DNA from: Colwellia sp.
Lineage (GTDB): Bacteria > Pseudomonadota > Gammaproteobacteria > Enterobacterales > Alteromonadaceae
Length of the DNA stretch: 21,746 nt
Direction: 5' to 3'
Assembly: GCA_003521815.1 (NCBI GenBank)
Contig: DPHE01000102.1
Coordinates: 1 to 21,746, forward strand
Made by a program: the position numbers and the translations under genes. A model generated the notes under the pieces. That model was not told the DNA's origin, did not search any database, and saw nothing but the letters and a program-made list of their open reading frames with translations. Below, one piece after another: positions 15,038 to 21,746 of this stretch. Each line of letters begins with the position of its first letter. The first letter of the stretch is position 1.

Positions 15038-15080
15038 GGTCAGGTAAATAATTTTTTTGCAAGCATTCTGGATACAATTA

Positions 15081-16454
15081 ATGGCAAACTTTTTTAAAGA
15101 AAACGAAAAAAAGAAAGTTAACAAAAAATCAACAAAATCAAATATTATTACTATTGATAAATTAGACCTCAATGGTTGTGGCGTGGGACGATATCAGAAA
15201 AAGCCTATTTTTGTTACGGGTAGTTTGCCAAATGAGAGGGTTGAAATTCGTATCATAGAGCAAAAAAATAAATATATTTTAGCAAAATTACTTAACGTTA
15301 CCAAAGCTAGCGAGCATAGAGTTGTGGCGCAATGCCAGCACTTTACTCTTTGTGGTGGGTGTGATTTACAGCACCTTGATTATGCAGAGCAACTATTATT
15401 TAAACAAAATAAAGTAACTGAATTACTTGCTCGTAGTGGTCTTTCGCGCGAATTGATCGATCAATTACCTTGGCAAAAACCCATTAATAGTAGCCAATGG
15501 AACTATCGTCGTAAAGCGAGAATAGGGGTGCAGTTTGATAAAAATTCACAAGCGATTATTGGTTTTCGGCAAAAAGCGACTAATCAACTGGTTGGAATTA
15601 AGTCTTGTCCTGTATTAGTAAAGCCGGCGTGTGATATTTTCCCCTTACTAAAAGCACTACTAGCTAAGTTGACGATTAAAAAATCGATTGGTCATATTGA
15701 AATTATATCAGCTGAGACGGCTGATAAAGGTGAGCATCTTACTTTAGTGGTTCGACAAATTAGACCGATAAATGAACATGATCGTCAACTTTGGCAAGAA
15801 TATGCTGAAAAATATGCTTGGACTGTACAATTTATAGAAAATACAAAAGGGCAAGATAATAGTGATGTTCATAGCGGTATTTCGAGGGCTGAGCTAACAT
15901 ATAAGTTACCTGATGATATACAGATTCAGTTTTCACACACAGATTTTATTCAGATTAATCAACCAGTGAACTTAGCCATGATAGAGCAAGCGCTTGTTTG
16001 GTTAATGCCTGAATCAAAGGATCAGGTACTCGACTTGTTTTGTGGCTTAGGAAATTTTAGCTTACCACTGGCGAAAAAAGTAGCCAAAGTGGTAGGTGTT
16101 GAAGGTATTCAAGTTATGGTGGATAAAGCTCGGGCTAATGCCAAAAGCAACCAGCTTGATAACTGTCAGTTTTATCAAGCTGATTTAAACATCCCCTGGT
16201 TATCAAGTAGCTGGGCAAAAAACAACTTTACCAAAGTGTTGCTAGATCCCGCTAGAGCAGGTGCAGAGCAAGCTGTTGCACAAGTTTCTCAATTAAATAT
16301 AGGTACAATTTTATATGTTAGTTGTGATCCAGCAACTTTAGCAAGAGATAGCCAAATATTGCTAGAAAAAGGTTACAAAATTGCTAAAATTGGTTTAATT
16401 GATATGTTTTCTCAAACAAAGCATGTTGAGACTATGGTACTGTTTCAACGTTAA
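15081..16454 (+). CDS. rlmD: 23S rRNA (uracil-1939-C5)-methyltransferase RlmD
   Basis: A 457-residue RlmD (RumA), which makes m5U1939 in 23S rRNA using S-adenosylmethionine. An N-terminal TRAM domain (about 20-78) has LDLNGCGVGRYQKKPIFV. The [4Fe-4S] cysteines C85, C91, C94 and C176 match E. coli C81, C87, C90 and C162. The methylase core has DLFCGLGNFSLPLA at 318-331, and the nucleophile is C415 in YVSCDPATLARD. The C-terminus FSQTKHVETMVLFQR is typical. The ATG at 15081 gives the conserved MA-x-F start; a TTG at 15057 would only add non-conserved residues. The ribosome binding site is weak (GGA). relA follows 68 bases later, as in many gammaproteobacteria. Confidence 0.95.
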   Translation: MANFFKENEKKKVNKKSTKSNIITIDKLDLNGCGVGRYQKKPIFVTGSLPNERVEIRIIEQKNKYILAKLLNVTKASEHRVVAQCQHFTLCGGCDLQHLDYAEQLLFKQNKVTELLARSGLSRELIDQLPWQKPINSSQWNYRRKARIGVQFDKNSQAIIGFRQKATNQLVGIKSCPVLVKPACDIFPLLKALLAKLTIKKSIGHIEIISAETADKGEHLTLVVRQIRPINEHDRQLWQEYAEKYAWTVQFIENTKGQDNSDVHSGISRAELTYKLPDDIQIQFSHTDFIQINQPVNLAMIEQALVWLMPESKDQVLDLFCGLGNFSLPLAKKVAKVVGVEGIQVMVDKARANAKSNQLDNCQFYQADLNIPWLSSSWAKNNFTKVLLDPARAGAEQAVAQVSQLNIGTILYVSCDPATLARDSQILLEKGYKIAKIGLIDMFSQTKHVETMVLFQR

Positions 16455-16522
16455 TAATAAGTTATAGTTCATTTAGCTTAATTGGTATGAATGATAGTTT
16501 TACCTTAAATAAAGGAATACCT

Positions 16523-18757
16523 ATGGTTTCGGTGCGTAAATCTCATCAGGTAGTTAGTGTAAATTTCCAACATTGGTTGGTAGATCAAATGTTACCCGAG
16601 AGTAAACAACAAGCACTAGAATTAGCATGGCACTATGTTGGTGAATATTATCAACAACAGGAAAAGCATCTATTAAAAGCGATGGAAATGGTAGAGATTT
16701 TATCAAGTTTGAATTTAGATAAAGACTCTTTAGTTGCGGCGTTTTTAATCCCATTATTAGACTCAAGCCTGATCTCGAAAGATTTTGTTGATGAACACTG
16801 TAATAAAGAAGTGATAATACTTTGCCAAGGGGTAGAGAAAATGGCGGCGATTAAAGGTTTACAACCAAGCGCTGATAGTTCATCGCCCCTCTCAGTAAAA
16901 CTCTCCTCCAATAAAGTGGATAATATTCGTAGAATGCTGCTTGCTATGGTGGATGATGTGCGCGCTGTCGTCATTAAACTCGCTGAACGTTTATGTGATT
17001 TACGTGAACAAAAAAATACGGATGAAGAAACTCGCGTACTAGCAGCAAAAGAAAGCGCCAACATTTATGCTCCTTTAGCAAACCGTTTAGGTATAGGACA
17101 GTTAAAATGGGAACTAGAGGATATTTCTTTTCGTTACCTGCATCCACAAGTATATAAAAAAATTGCGAAGCTATTAGATGAAACACGTCTCGAACGTGAA
17201 CGTTATATGGATGATTTTGTTGACGACTTGAATCATCAACTAAAAGACCTACATATTAATGGGAGTGTTGACGGACGCCCTAAGCATATTTATAGTATTT
17301 GGAAAAAAATGCAACAAAAGTCATTAGATTTTGAGCAGCTTTTTGATGTGCGTGCGGTACGCATTGTGGTGGAAAAAGTACAAGATTGTTATTCAGCTTT
17401 AGGGATAGTACATACTCAGTGGCATCATTTAGCAAAAGAGTTTTCTGATTATGTAGCAACCCCTAAACCCAATGGGTATCAATCTATTCATACGGTTGTA
17501 CTTGGGCCAGAGGGTAAATCAATTGAAATACAAATTAGAACCGAGCAAATGCATGATGATGCTGAGCTAGGTGTGGCTGCTCACTGGCGTTATAAAGAAG
17601 GTACTCCAGCTGATAAAAACAGCGGTAAAGCAAATAGCTTTGATGAAAAAATTGGCTGGTTGAGAAAAATTCTTCAATGGCAAGATGATGTGAGTGAAAG
17701 TGGTGAATTGCTAGATGAACTTCGTAGCCAAGTCTTTGAAGATAGGATTTATGTTTTTACCCCAAGTGGTGATGTTATTGATTTGCCAATGGGTGCAACA
17801 CCGTTAGACTTTGCTTACTATATTCATTCAAATGTAGGGCATTGCTGTATTGGTGCTAAAGTATTTGGAAAAATTGTTCCTTTTACCTATCGGCTTAAAA
17901 CAGGTGATCAGGTTGATATTTTAACAAGCAAACAAGCTAACCCAAGCCGTGATTGGCTTAACCCTAATTTAAATTATATTTATTCTTCTCGTGCACGAGC
18001 AAAAGTTCAACATTTTTTTAAACTACAAGATAGGGATAAACACCTTGCTCAAGGTAAAAACTTACTTGATGCCGAGCTGGAAAAGTTAGATTACTTTAGT
18101 GTCAGTCAAAGCCAACTAAAAGAGGCAGCTGTTCGCTTTAATGCTAAAACAATAGACGATTTGTACGCGGCTATCGGCTCAGGTAATGCGCGTTTACAGC
18201 AAATCATCAATTATTTTAAACAATTTGATGACAAGTTAAAGCCTGTTATTGATATTGACCCACAAAGTTTAGTAAGAGAATCTCAAACCAGTAAAACGCT
18301 CGTGAGTGATAATAACGGCATTACCGTTTCAGGGGTGGGTAACTTACTCACTCATATGGCAAAATGTTGCTCTCCAGTCCCCGGAGATGCTATTGCAGGA
18401 TTTATTACTCAAGGTCGTGGTATTTCTGTTCACCGTCAAGATTGTGACCAATTAGCTAATGCCTTAGCTCAACAAGGAGAGCGTTTTGTTGAGGTGCAGT
18501 GGGGGATTGATGACCATCAAGGCTATCAAGTTAGTGCGCAAATAATTGCCAGTGACAGACAAGGTTTATTTCGTGATATTTCCACTATTATTGCTAATGA
18601 AAAAATCAGCATTGTCGGTATTGACAGTCATAGTGATAATGCGAAACAAACGATGAGTATGGTCATTAATATGGAAGTCACTAGCAGTGATTTATTGACT
18701 AGAGTAATAGATAAACTACGTCAATTAGATGATGTTATTGATGTAAAAAGACTTTGA
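16523..18757 (+). CDS. relA: RelA, ribosome-dependent (p)ppGpp synthetase I
   Basis: 744 residues, the E. coli RelA length. It makes (p)ppGpp from ATP and GTP/GDP when uncharged tRNA stalls the ribosome. The N-terminal HD domain is degenerate (IPLLDSS at 76-82 where hydrolases keep HDxxED), so hydrolysis is not expected. The synthetase domain has GRPKHIYSIWKKMQ and FDVRAVRIV, then PKPNGYQSIHT and MHDDAELGVAAHW. The charge-switch ExDD motif reads EFSD (306-309). TGS is at about 406-468. The zinc-finger domain keeps C615, C616, H637 and C641. An ACT domain fills the C-terminus. The ATG at 16523 has AAAGGAA 6 bases upstream and the conserved MVSVR start; an upstream ATG at 16487 is less likely. 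Confidence 0.96.
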   Translation: MVSVRKSHQVVSVNFQHWLVDQMLPESKQQALELAWHYVGEYYQQQEKHLLKAMEMVEILSSLNLDKDSLVAAFLIPLLDSSLISKDFVDEHCNKEVIILCQGVEKMAAIKGLQPSADSSSPLSVKLSSNKVDNIRRMLLAMVDDVRAVVIKLAERLCDLREQKNTDEETRVLAAKESANIYAPLANRLGIGQLKWELEDISFRYLHPQVYKKIAKLLDETRLERERYMDDFVDDLNHQLKDLHINGSVDGRPKHIYSIWKKMQQKSLDFEQLFDVRAVRIVVEKVQDCYSALGIVHTQWHHLAKEFSDYVATPKPNGYQSIHTVVLGPEGKSIEIQIRTEQMHDDAELGVAAHWRYKEGTPADKNSGKANSFDEKIGWLRKILQWQDDVSESGELLDELRSQVFEDRIYVFTPSGDVIDLPMGATPLDFAYYIHSNVGHCCIGAKVFGKIVPFTYRLKTGDQVDILTSKQANPSRDWLNPNLNYIYSSRARAKVQHFFKLQDRDKHLAQGKNLLDAELEKLDYFSVSQSQLKEAAVRFNAKTIDDLYAAIGSGNARLQQIINYFKQFDDKLKPVIDIDPQSLVRESQTSKTLVSDNNGITVSGVGNLLTHMAKCCSPVPGDAIAGFITQGRGISVHRQDCDQLANALAQQGERFVEVQWGIDDHQGYQVSAQIIASDRQGLFRDISTIIANEKISIVGIDSHSDNAKQTMSMVINMEVTSSDLLTRVIDKLRQLDDVIDVKRL

Positions 18758-18798
18758 TCAGAGATTATAAATAACACCAATTGAGAGAAATGTAATAG

Positions 18799-19620
18799 AT
18801 GTTAAATAGTAACGCTTCAATAGATAAATTACGCTGGATTATGACACAATTGCGTGATCCAGAAACGGGCTGTCCTTGGGATATGAAACAAGATTTTGCT
18901 TCAATTACCGCACATACTTTAGAAGAAGCTTACGAAGTGGTTGATGCTATTGATCAGAAAGACTTTGTTGAATTAGAAAAAGAGCTAGGTGATTTATTAT
19001 TTCAAGTGATTTTTTACAGTCAACTTGGACAAGAACAGCAGTTGTTTGATTTTGATAAAGTTGTTGCCGCTATTTGTGAGAAATTAATTCGTCGACATCC
19101 GCATGTTTTTTCAGACGCTTTATTAGCAACGGATGCTGAAATAAAAGTAAACTGGGAAAATGAAAAAGCCAGGGAAAGAGCAGCAAAGCAAATGCAGGAA
19201 GATAATGTAAATCCTGTCAGTGTGTTAGCTGATATTCCTAAAAACTTACCTGCTCTTTCACAAGCGGCAAAAATTCAGAAACGTTGTTCTCATGTTGGTT
19301 TTGATTGGGATGATATTAATGATGTCTTTGCTAAAATAGAAGAAGAAGTGCTTGAGGTTAAAGAAGAGTTAGATGCTAAAGAAATCAATCAAACAGCCTT
19401 AGGAGAAGAGCTTGGCGATTTAATGTTTGCTGTAGTCAATTTATGTCGTCACGCTAAACAAGACCCTGAAACGTTATTACGTCAAGCAAATCAAAAGTTT
19501 ACTAAACGCTTTCATGGTGTAGAAATACAAGTTAATGATTCAGGTAAAGATTTTTCACAGCATAATATTGAACAGTTAGAGCAATATTGGCAAGAAGTTA
19601 AAGTACAAGAGAAAGGTTAA
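18799..19620 (+). CDS. mazG: MazG, nucleoside triphosphate pyrophosphohydrolase
   Basis: A 273-residue tandem MazG protein (E. coli 263). Domain 1 (about 8-120) has LRDPETGCPWDMKQD, then LEEAYEV (41-47) and ELGDLLFQ (62-69), the EExxE and ExxD metal-binding motifs. Domain 2 (about 165-265) repeats this with IEEEVLEVKEEL and EELGDLMFAVVNL. It hydrolyses all canonical NTPs to NMP and pyrophosphate; in E. coli it is tied to reducing ppGpp effects under amino-acid starvation. No mazEF pair lies between relA and mazG here, only a 41-base gap. The ribosome binding site is weak (GAGAGAAA). Its stop overlaps the next start by one base (TAATG). Confidence 0.95.
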   Translation: MLNSNASIDKLRWIMTQLRDPETGCPWDMKQDFASITAHTLEEAYEVVDAIDQKDFVELEKELGDLLFQVIFYSQLGQEQQLFDFDKVVAAICEKLIRRHPHVFSDALLATDAEIKVNWENEKARERAAKQMQEDNVNPVSVLADIPKNLPALSQAAKIQKRCSHVGFDWDDINDVFAKIEEEVLEVKEELDAKEINQTALGEELGDLMFAVVNLCRHAKQDPETLLRQANQKFTKRFHGVEIQVNDSGKDFSQHNIEQLEQYWQEVKVQEKG

Positions 19621-20261
19621 TGGCAAAAATTTCATTATCAAATATTACTTTAGGCAAAGATTTATTAGCAAAAAATAGTCATGTGACTATTGGCTTGACT
19701 AACCCTAAAACGCCCACTAACGTTGGCGGAATTATGCGTGCGGCTGGGTGTTATAGTGTTGACCAAGTACTTTATACTGGTCATCGCTATACCCATGCGG
19801 CAAAATTTACTGGTTCGAAAAACAATACAAACACTCAAAAATTGAGTGAGAAAATTCCACTTATTGCGATAGATGATTTTTTAAAGCTAAGGCGTTCAAC
19901 TAATGAACAGCAGCTGGGGGAATTGCCAGAATCGACCAAAATTATTTGTGTAGATTTGGTCGAGGGGGCTACACCGCTACCTCTCTTTCAGCATCCGGAG
20001 CAAGCTTTATATATTTTTGGACCAGAAGATGGCACCATCGCTCAAAATGTGATTGATCAAGCGGATGATGTGGTTTACGTACCGACTGTTGGTTGCATGA
20101 ATTTGGCAGCTACCGTGAATGTGCTACTTTATGATAGATTAGCTAAATCACTGGTGAAGCAAGATAAGTTAGATACTGACAATACGCTTATTCGAAAAAG
20201 TAGAGATACTAACAACCAAGCTAAAGTTAAGACTAAAGCAATTAAGGTTAACGCTACGTAG
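19620..20261 (+). CDS. SpoU-family (SPOUT) RNA methyltransferase
   Basis: A 213-residue protein with the three SpoU/TrmH motifs. Motif 1 is NPKTPTNVGGIMRAAGCYSV (residues about 28-47, with N34 and R40). Motif 2 is LYIFGPEDGTIAQNV, and motif 3 PTVGCMNLAATVNVLLYDRL, with the trefoil-knot AdoMet site. It should 2'-O-methylate a ribose in tRNA or rRNA, but which position cannot be read from sequence. G-P-E-D-G and CMNL differ from TrmL (YibK) and TrmH, so no symbol is given. The last 35 residues are polar, with many K, N and T, likely flexible. It starts inside the mazG stop (one-base overlap), so is translationally coupled. Confidence 0.85.
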   Translation: MAKISLSNITLGKDLLAKNSHVTIGLTNPKTPTNVGGIMRAAGCYSVDQVLYTGHRYTHAAKFTGSKNNTNTQKLSEKIPLIAIDDFLKLRRSTNEQQLGELPESTKIICVDLVEGATPLPLFQHPEQALYIFGPEDGTIAQNVIDQADDVVYVPTVGCMNLAATVNVLLYDRLAKSLVKQDKLDTDNTLIRKSRDTNNQAKVKTKAIKVNAT

Positions 20262-20285
20262 GCGTGGCTGTAATGGCTGAAATCA

Positions 20286-20314
20286 TTATCGAAAAGCCAG
20301 CTGTAACGTATAAT
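20286..20314 (+). promoter_or_regulatory. Promoter of the YbaN-like gene
   Basis: TTATCG (20286-20291), 17 bases, then a perfect TATAAT (20309-20314). The start point would lie around 20321, about 8 bases before the ATG at 20329, so the mRNA would be almost leaderless. No Shine-Dalgarno is seen before that ATG. Confidence 0.5.
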
Positions 20315-20328
20315 ATAGAATTAACTCA

Positions 20329-20718
20329 ATGTCGACTTCACCGCAGATGCAAAGTAAAGCTAAAAAATTTTTATTGAAAATTACGGGGCTGGCTTTTGTT
20401 GGCTTAGCCATTGTAGGTGTCATATTGCCAATATTGCCAACCACGCCCTTTCTGCTTGTTGCTGCCGCTTGTTTTGCTAAATCGTCACCACGTATGCAGA
20501 AAAAACTATTGGCGAATAAAATCTTTGGCCCATTAATAAATGAATGGCAGCAACACCGCTGTATCCCTCGTAAAGCTAAACGAGTCGCTTTACTCACTAT
20601 GATTTTTTCTATTGTTTGGTCAGCTTATTTGTTGCAAAATTTTATGTTAACGGTGTTGGTTTTTGTACTAATTATAGGACCTTTTATATTTATATGGCGT
20701 TTACCGGTAAGTAAATAG
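20329..20718 (+). CDS. YbaN/DUF454 inner-membrane protein
   Basis: A 129-residue membrane protein of the DUF454 (YbaN) family. The family motif is GVILPILPTTPFLLVAAACFAKSSPR (residues about 30-55), followed by KIFGPLINEWQQHRCIPRKAK, both highly typical. Hydrophobic helices lie at about 18-50 (interrupted by the PTTP), 85-101 and 105-123. The N-terminus MSTSPQMQSKAKKF is positive, so cytoplasmic. Function is unknown. A promoter with perfect TATAAT lies just upstream and a hairpin overlaps the stop, so it is probably a monocistronic unit. A second ATG at 20347 is possible and would leave a longer leader. Confidence 0.85.
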   Translation: MSTSPQMQSKAKKFLLKITGLAFVGLAIVGVILPILPTTPFLLVAAACFAKSSPRMQKKLLANKIFGPLINEWQQHRCIPRKAKRVALLTMIFSIVWSAYLLQNFMLTVLVFVLIIGPFIFIWRLPVSK

Positions 20719-20733
20719 CGTAGCTATTTACTT
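20709..20733 (+). terminator. Hairpin overlapping the YbaN-like stop
   Basis: A perfect 11-bp stem, AAGTAAATAGC (20709-20719) and GCTATTTACTT (20723-20733), with a 3-base loop. The left arm includes the stop codon of the YbaN-like gene. Only a scattered T-rich stretch follows, so termination strength is unclear. Confidence 0.5.
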
Positions 20734-20812
20734 CCTTAAAGTTTACTTTTGCATATCCAAGTAGTAATACAGCTGTAATACCAATTTAATTAACATGCAT
20801 ATGTAGTTCAAT

Positions 20813-20859
20813 CGGGAGAAATGACAATTGAGACAGAAGGTCACTCCCGCAGTTTTTTT
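20813..20859 (+). terminator. Stem-loop with seven T, terminator or small-RNA end
   Basis: CGGGAG (20813-20818) pairs with CTCCCG (20844-20849), and TGAC (20822-20825) with GTCA (20840-20843), leaving a 3-base bulge and a 14-base loop. Seven T follow at 20853-20859 after a 3-base spacer. It has the form of an intrinsic terminator on the plus strand, about 95 bases after the YbaN-like stop. Confidence 0.5.
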
Positions 20860-20870
20860 AGTCCCTCTGA

Positions 20871-20940
20871 CCCTTCGACAAGCTCTGGATGAACGGATGT
20901 TATGGCAGTTTGCCCTGAGCGAGAAGCAGTCAAGATGACG
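20871..20940. repeat. REP-like extragenic repeat, degenerate
   Basis: CCCTTCGACAAGCTCTGG (20871-20888) followed by ATGAACGG resembles the widespread proteobacterial extragenic repeat core CCCTTCGACAAGCTCAGGG. A looser inverted counterpart is at 20909-20927 (TTTGCCCTGAGCGAGAAGC), so the whole is an imperfect inverted pair. The family link is from memory and not checked by search. Confidence 0.5.
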
Positions 20941-21028
20941 TTTTAATAAACCATTAAATAAAATATATAAGCAATTAACATAATGAATGACAAATTTATT
21001 ACGTTAATTACTATTTTAAATGCTTGAT

Positions 21029-21640
21029 TTAGAGCGCTAACGCTTTACCTACTAAAGCCGCTAAATGTTTCGGTAAGGGTAGTGTTAAAGCAATTTCATG
21101 CCCTCGTTCAGACATTTTCTTCCATGTAAGTTTCACTATGCGAATAATCTTTTCTTCATTATCTGCTGCGAGATATTTGGCAGAGAATTCATCAAAATAG
21201 TGCTCAAGAAAAACTAAACAGGCAACATCTTCTAAGGTTTGGCTATCATCGTTTATTTTTGCTTTTCCTTGACGAACTAAGTCTTTACGGATGATTATTG
21301 CCGTTTGCTCTGCTTGCTCAGCGCTATAACCATTTTCAAGCATAATAGAAGCTGCCAATTCTCCATGAAACTTGCCTAAAGCAATTCGCCACTGATAATA
21401 GCCGGCTTTACCTTGTTCGAATTCAGTGCGTTTTAAGTGCCAACGTTTAATATGTTGAGCGCGAACGGCTATTTGTAAGAGTTCACTCGCACCATCCCAG
21501 TGTTTTGCTAAACATTGTGACATGCGCTGCCCATAGAGCAGTTCTTTAGGGTGTTCAACGCCATCGACCAAGGTGATATTCGTGTCAGCTTTGTTGATAT
21601 TGTCTATGGCGGATAAAACATTTTTTAGTGGTGTAGTCAT
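21029..21640 (-). CDS. DUF4202-family protein of unknown function
   Basis: A 203-residue soluble protein from the ATG at 21640. Motifs of the DUF4202 family are clear: SAIDNINKADTN at the N-terminus, HPKELLYGQRMSQCL, then LQIAVRAQHIKRWHLKR, GYYQWRIALGKFH, QTLEDVACLVFLEHY and TWKKMSERGHEIAL. The ordered His, Asp and Glu residues recall HD-type metal hydrolases, but this is only an inference. Function is unknown; no neighbour suggests one. The ATG at 21640 was chosen because the family starts near MTxP. An in-frame ATG at 21688 and a TTG at 21691 would add 16-17 residues, and none has a good ribosome binding site. It converges with the YbaN-like gene. Confidence 0.82.
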   Translation of the reverse strand: MTTPLKNVLSAIDNINKADTNITLVDGVEHPKELLYGQRMSQCLAKHWDGASELLQIAVRAQHIKRWHLKRTEFEQGKAGYYQWRIALGKFHGELAASIMLENGYSAEQAEQTAIIIRKDLVRQGKAKINDDSQTLEDVACLVFLEHYFDEFSAKYLAADNEEKIIRIVKLTWKKMSERGHEIALTLPLPKHLAALVGKALAL

Positions 21641-21746
21641 GTGGTTGGTTAAGTCATGAATTAGATAATCATCATAACCATTTATCATCAATAAAAAAAT
21701 GCTTATTTTTAACGTTGAATAGCGTGTTGTTATTGTTGTTAGTCTC

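Larger units (their letters stand above)
14640..15080. other. Gene-free gap with inverted repeats and IS debris
   Basis: About 440 bases between pdxJ and rlmD with no intact gene. It holds a 10-bp inverted repeat (14728-14737 AGAGCCATTC with 14762-14771 GAATGGCTCT), a 9-bp one (14776-14784 ATATTCGTT with 14799-14807 AACGAATAT), an IS3-type OrfA relic on the minus strand (14822-14914) and a promoter-like site before rlmD. No acpS-like or barA-like coding remnant was recognised. Confidence 0.6.
20719..21028. other. Repeat-rich intergenic region
   Basis: About 310 bases between two convergent genes without an ORF. It contains the second half of the hairpin at the YbaN-like stop, an ATACCAATT motif (20778-20786), a stem with T run (20813-20859), a REP-like repeat (20871-20940) and an AT-rich 12-bp inverted repeat with one mismatch (20973-20984 with 20998-21009). 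The last may terminate the DUF4202 gene. Confidence 0.6.

Noticed and set aside
16487..16522. Upstream ATG giving relA 12 extra residues
   Set aside because: The ATG at 16523 has a good ribosome binding site and gives the conserved N-terminus and the usual 744-residue length.
16651..17064. 137-codon minus-strand ORF, serine-rich
   Set aside because: Lies fully inside relA on the opposite strand, has no family features, and relA is intact there.
18758..18798. Possible mazEF toxin-antitoxin pair between relA and mazG, as in E. coli
   Set aside because: The gap is only 41 bases and contains no ORF.
20286..20597. 103-codon minus-strand ORF opposite the YbaN-like gene
   Set aside because: The plus-strand DUF454 motifs are strong and explain this stretch.

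Overview
The window is a 21.7 kb, AT-rich, gene-dense piece of chromosome from a gammaproteobacterium. Protein sequences, gene order and the AT-rich base composition best fit a marine Alteromonadales, probably Colwellia or a close relative. This assignment rests on synteny and family resemblance, not on a database match. Nearly every gene is a housekeeping gene. No tRNA, rRNA, CRISPR array, prophage or intact insertion sequence was seen.

Layout, left to right. (1) 1-3486: a VanZ-like membrane protein runs off the left edge (minus). yajQ (plus) follows and faces slyD and ygfZ (minus) across a hairpin terminator. sdhE and a YgfX-like protein (plus) diverge from ygfZ, so three genes linked to Fe-S or flavin-enzyme maturation lie together. 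(2) 3483-8232: nadB (minus) diverges from the envelope-stress cluster rpoE-rseA-rseB-rseC. A sigma-E-type promoter precedes rpoE, and a strong hairpin with a T run separates rpoE-rseA from rseB-rseC. (3) 8331-14639: lepA, lepB, rnc, era, recO and pdxJ follow, covering a translation GTPase, signal peptidase I, RNase III, a ribosome-assembly GTPase, recombinational repair and vitamin B6 synthesis. lepB/rnc overlap by one base and rnc/era are 3 bases apart. (4) 14640-15080: a gene-free gap where related bacteria carry acpS, and often barA. It holds two inverted repeats and a relic of an IS3-type transposase OrfA. (5) 15081-20261: rlmD, relA, mazG and a SpoU-family RNA methyltransferase. (6) 20262-21746: a YbaN/DUF454 membrane protein, a repeat-rich intergenic region and a DUF4202 protein (minus).

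The sigma-E block forms one regulatory circuit: RpoE activates its own promoter, RseA holds RpoE at the membrane, RseB guards RseA, and RseA keeps the expected V-S DegS cleavage site. RelA (ppGpp synthesis) lies next to MazG (NTP pyrophosphohydrolase), as in other gammaproteobacteria.

I found no convincing new multi-gene system. The points most worth a second look are the decayed IS gap with acpS missing, the rpoE leader and its possible small ORF, the rseA/rseB terminator, the unclear start of the YgfX-like gene, a substituted residue in the RelA ExDD motif, and a terminator plus REP-like repeat downstream of ybaN.
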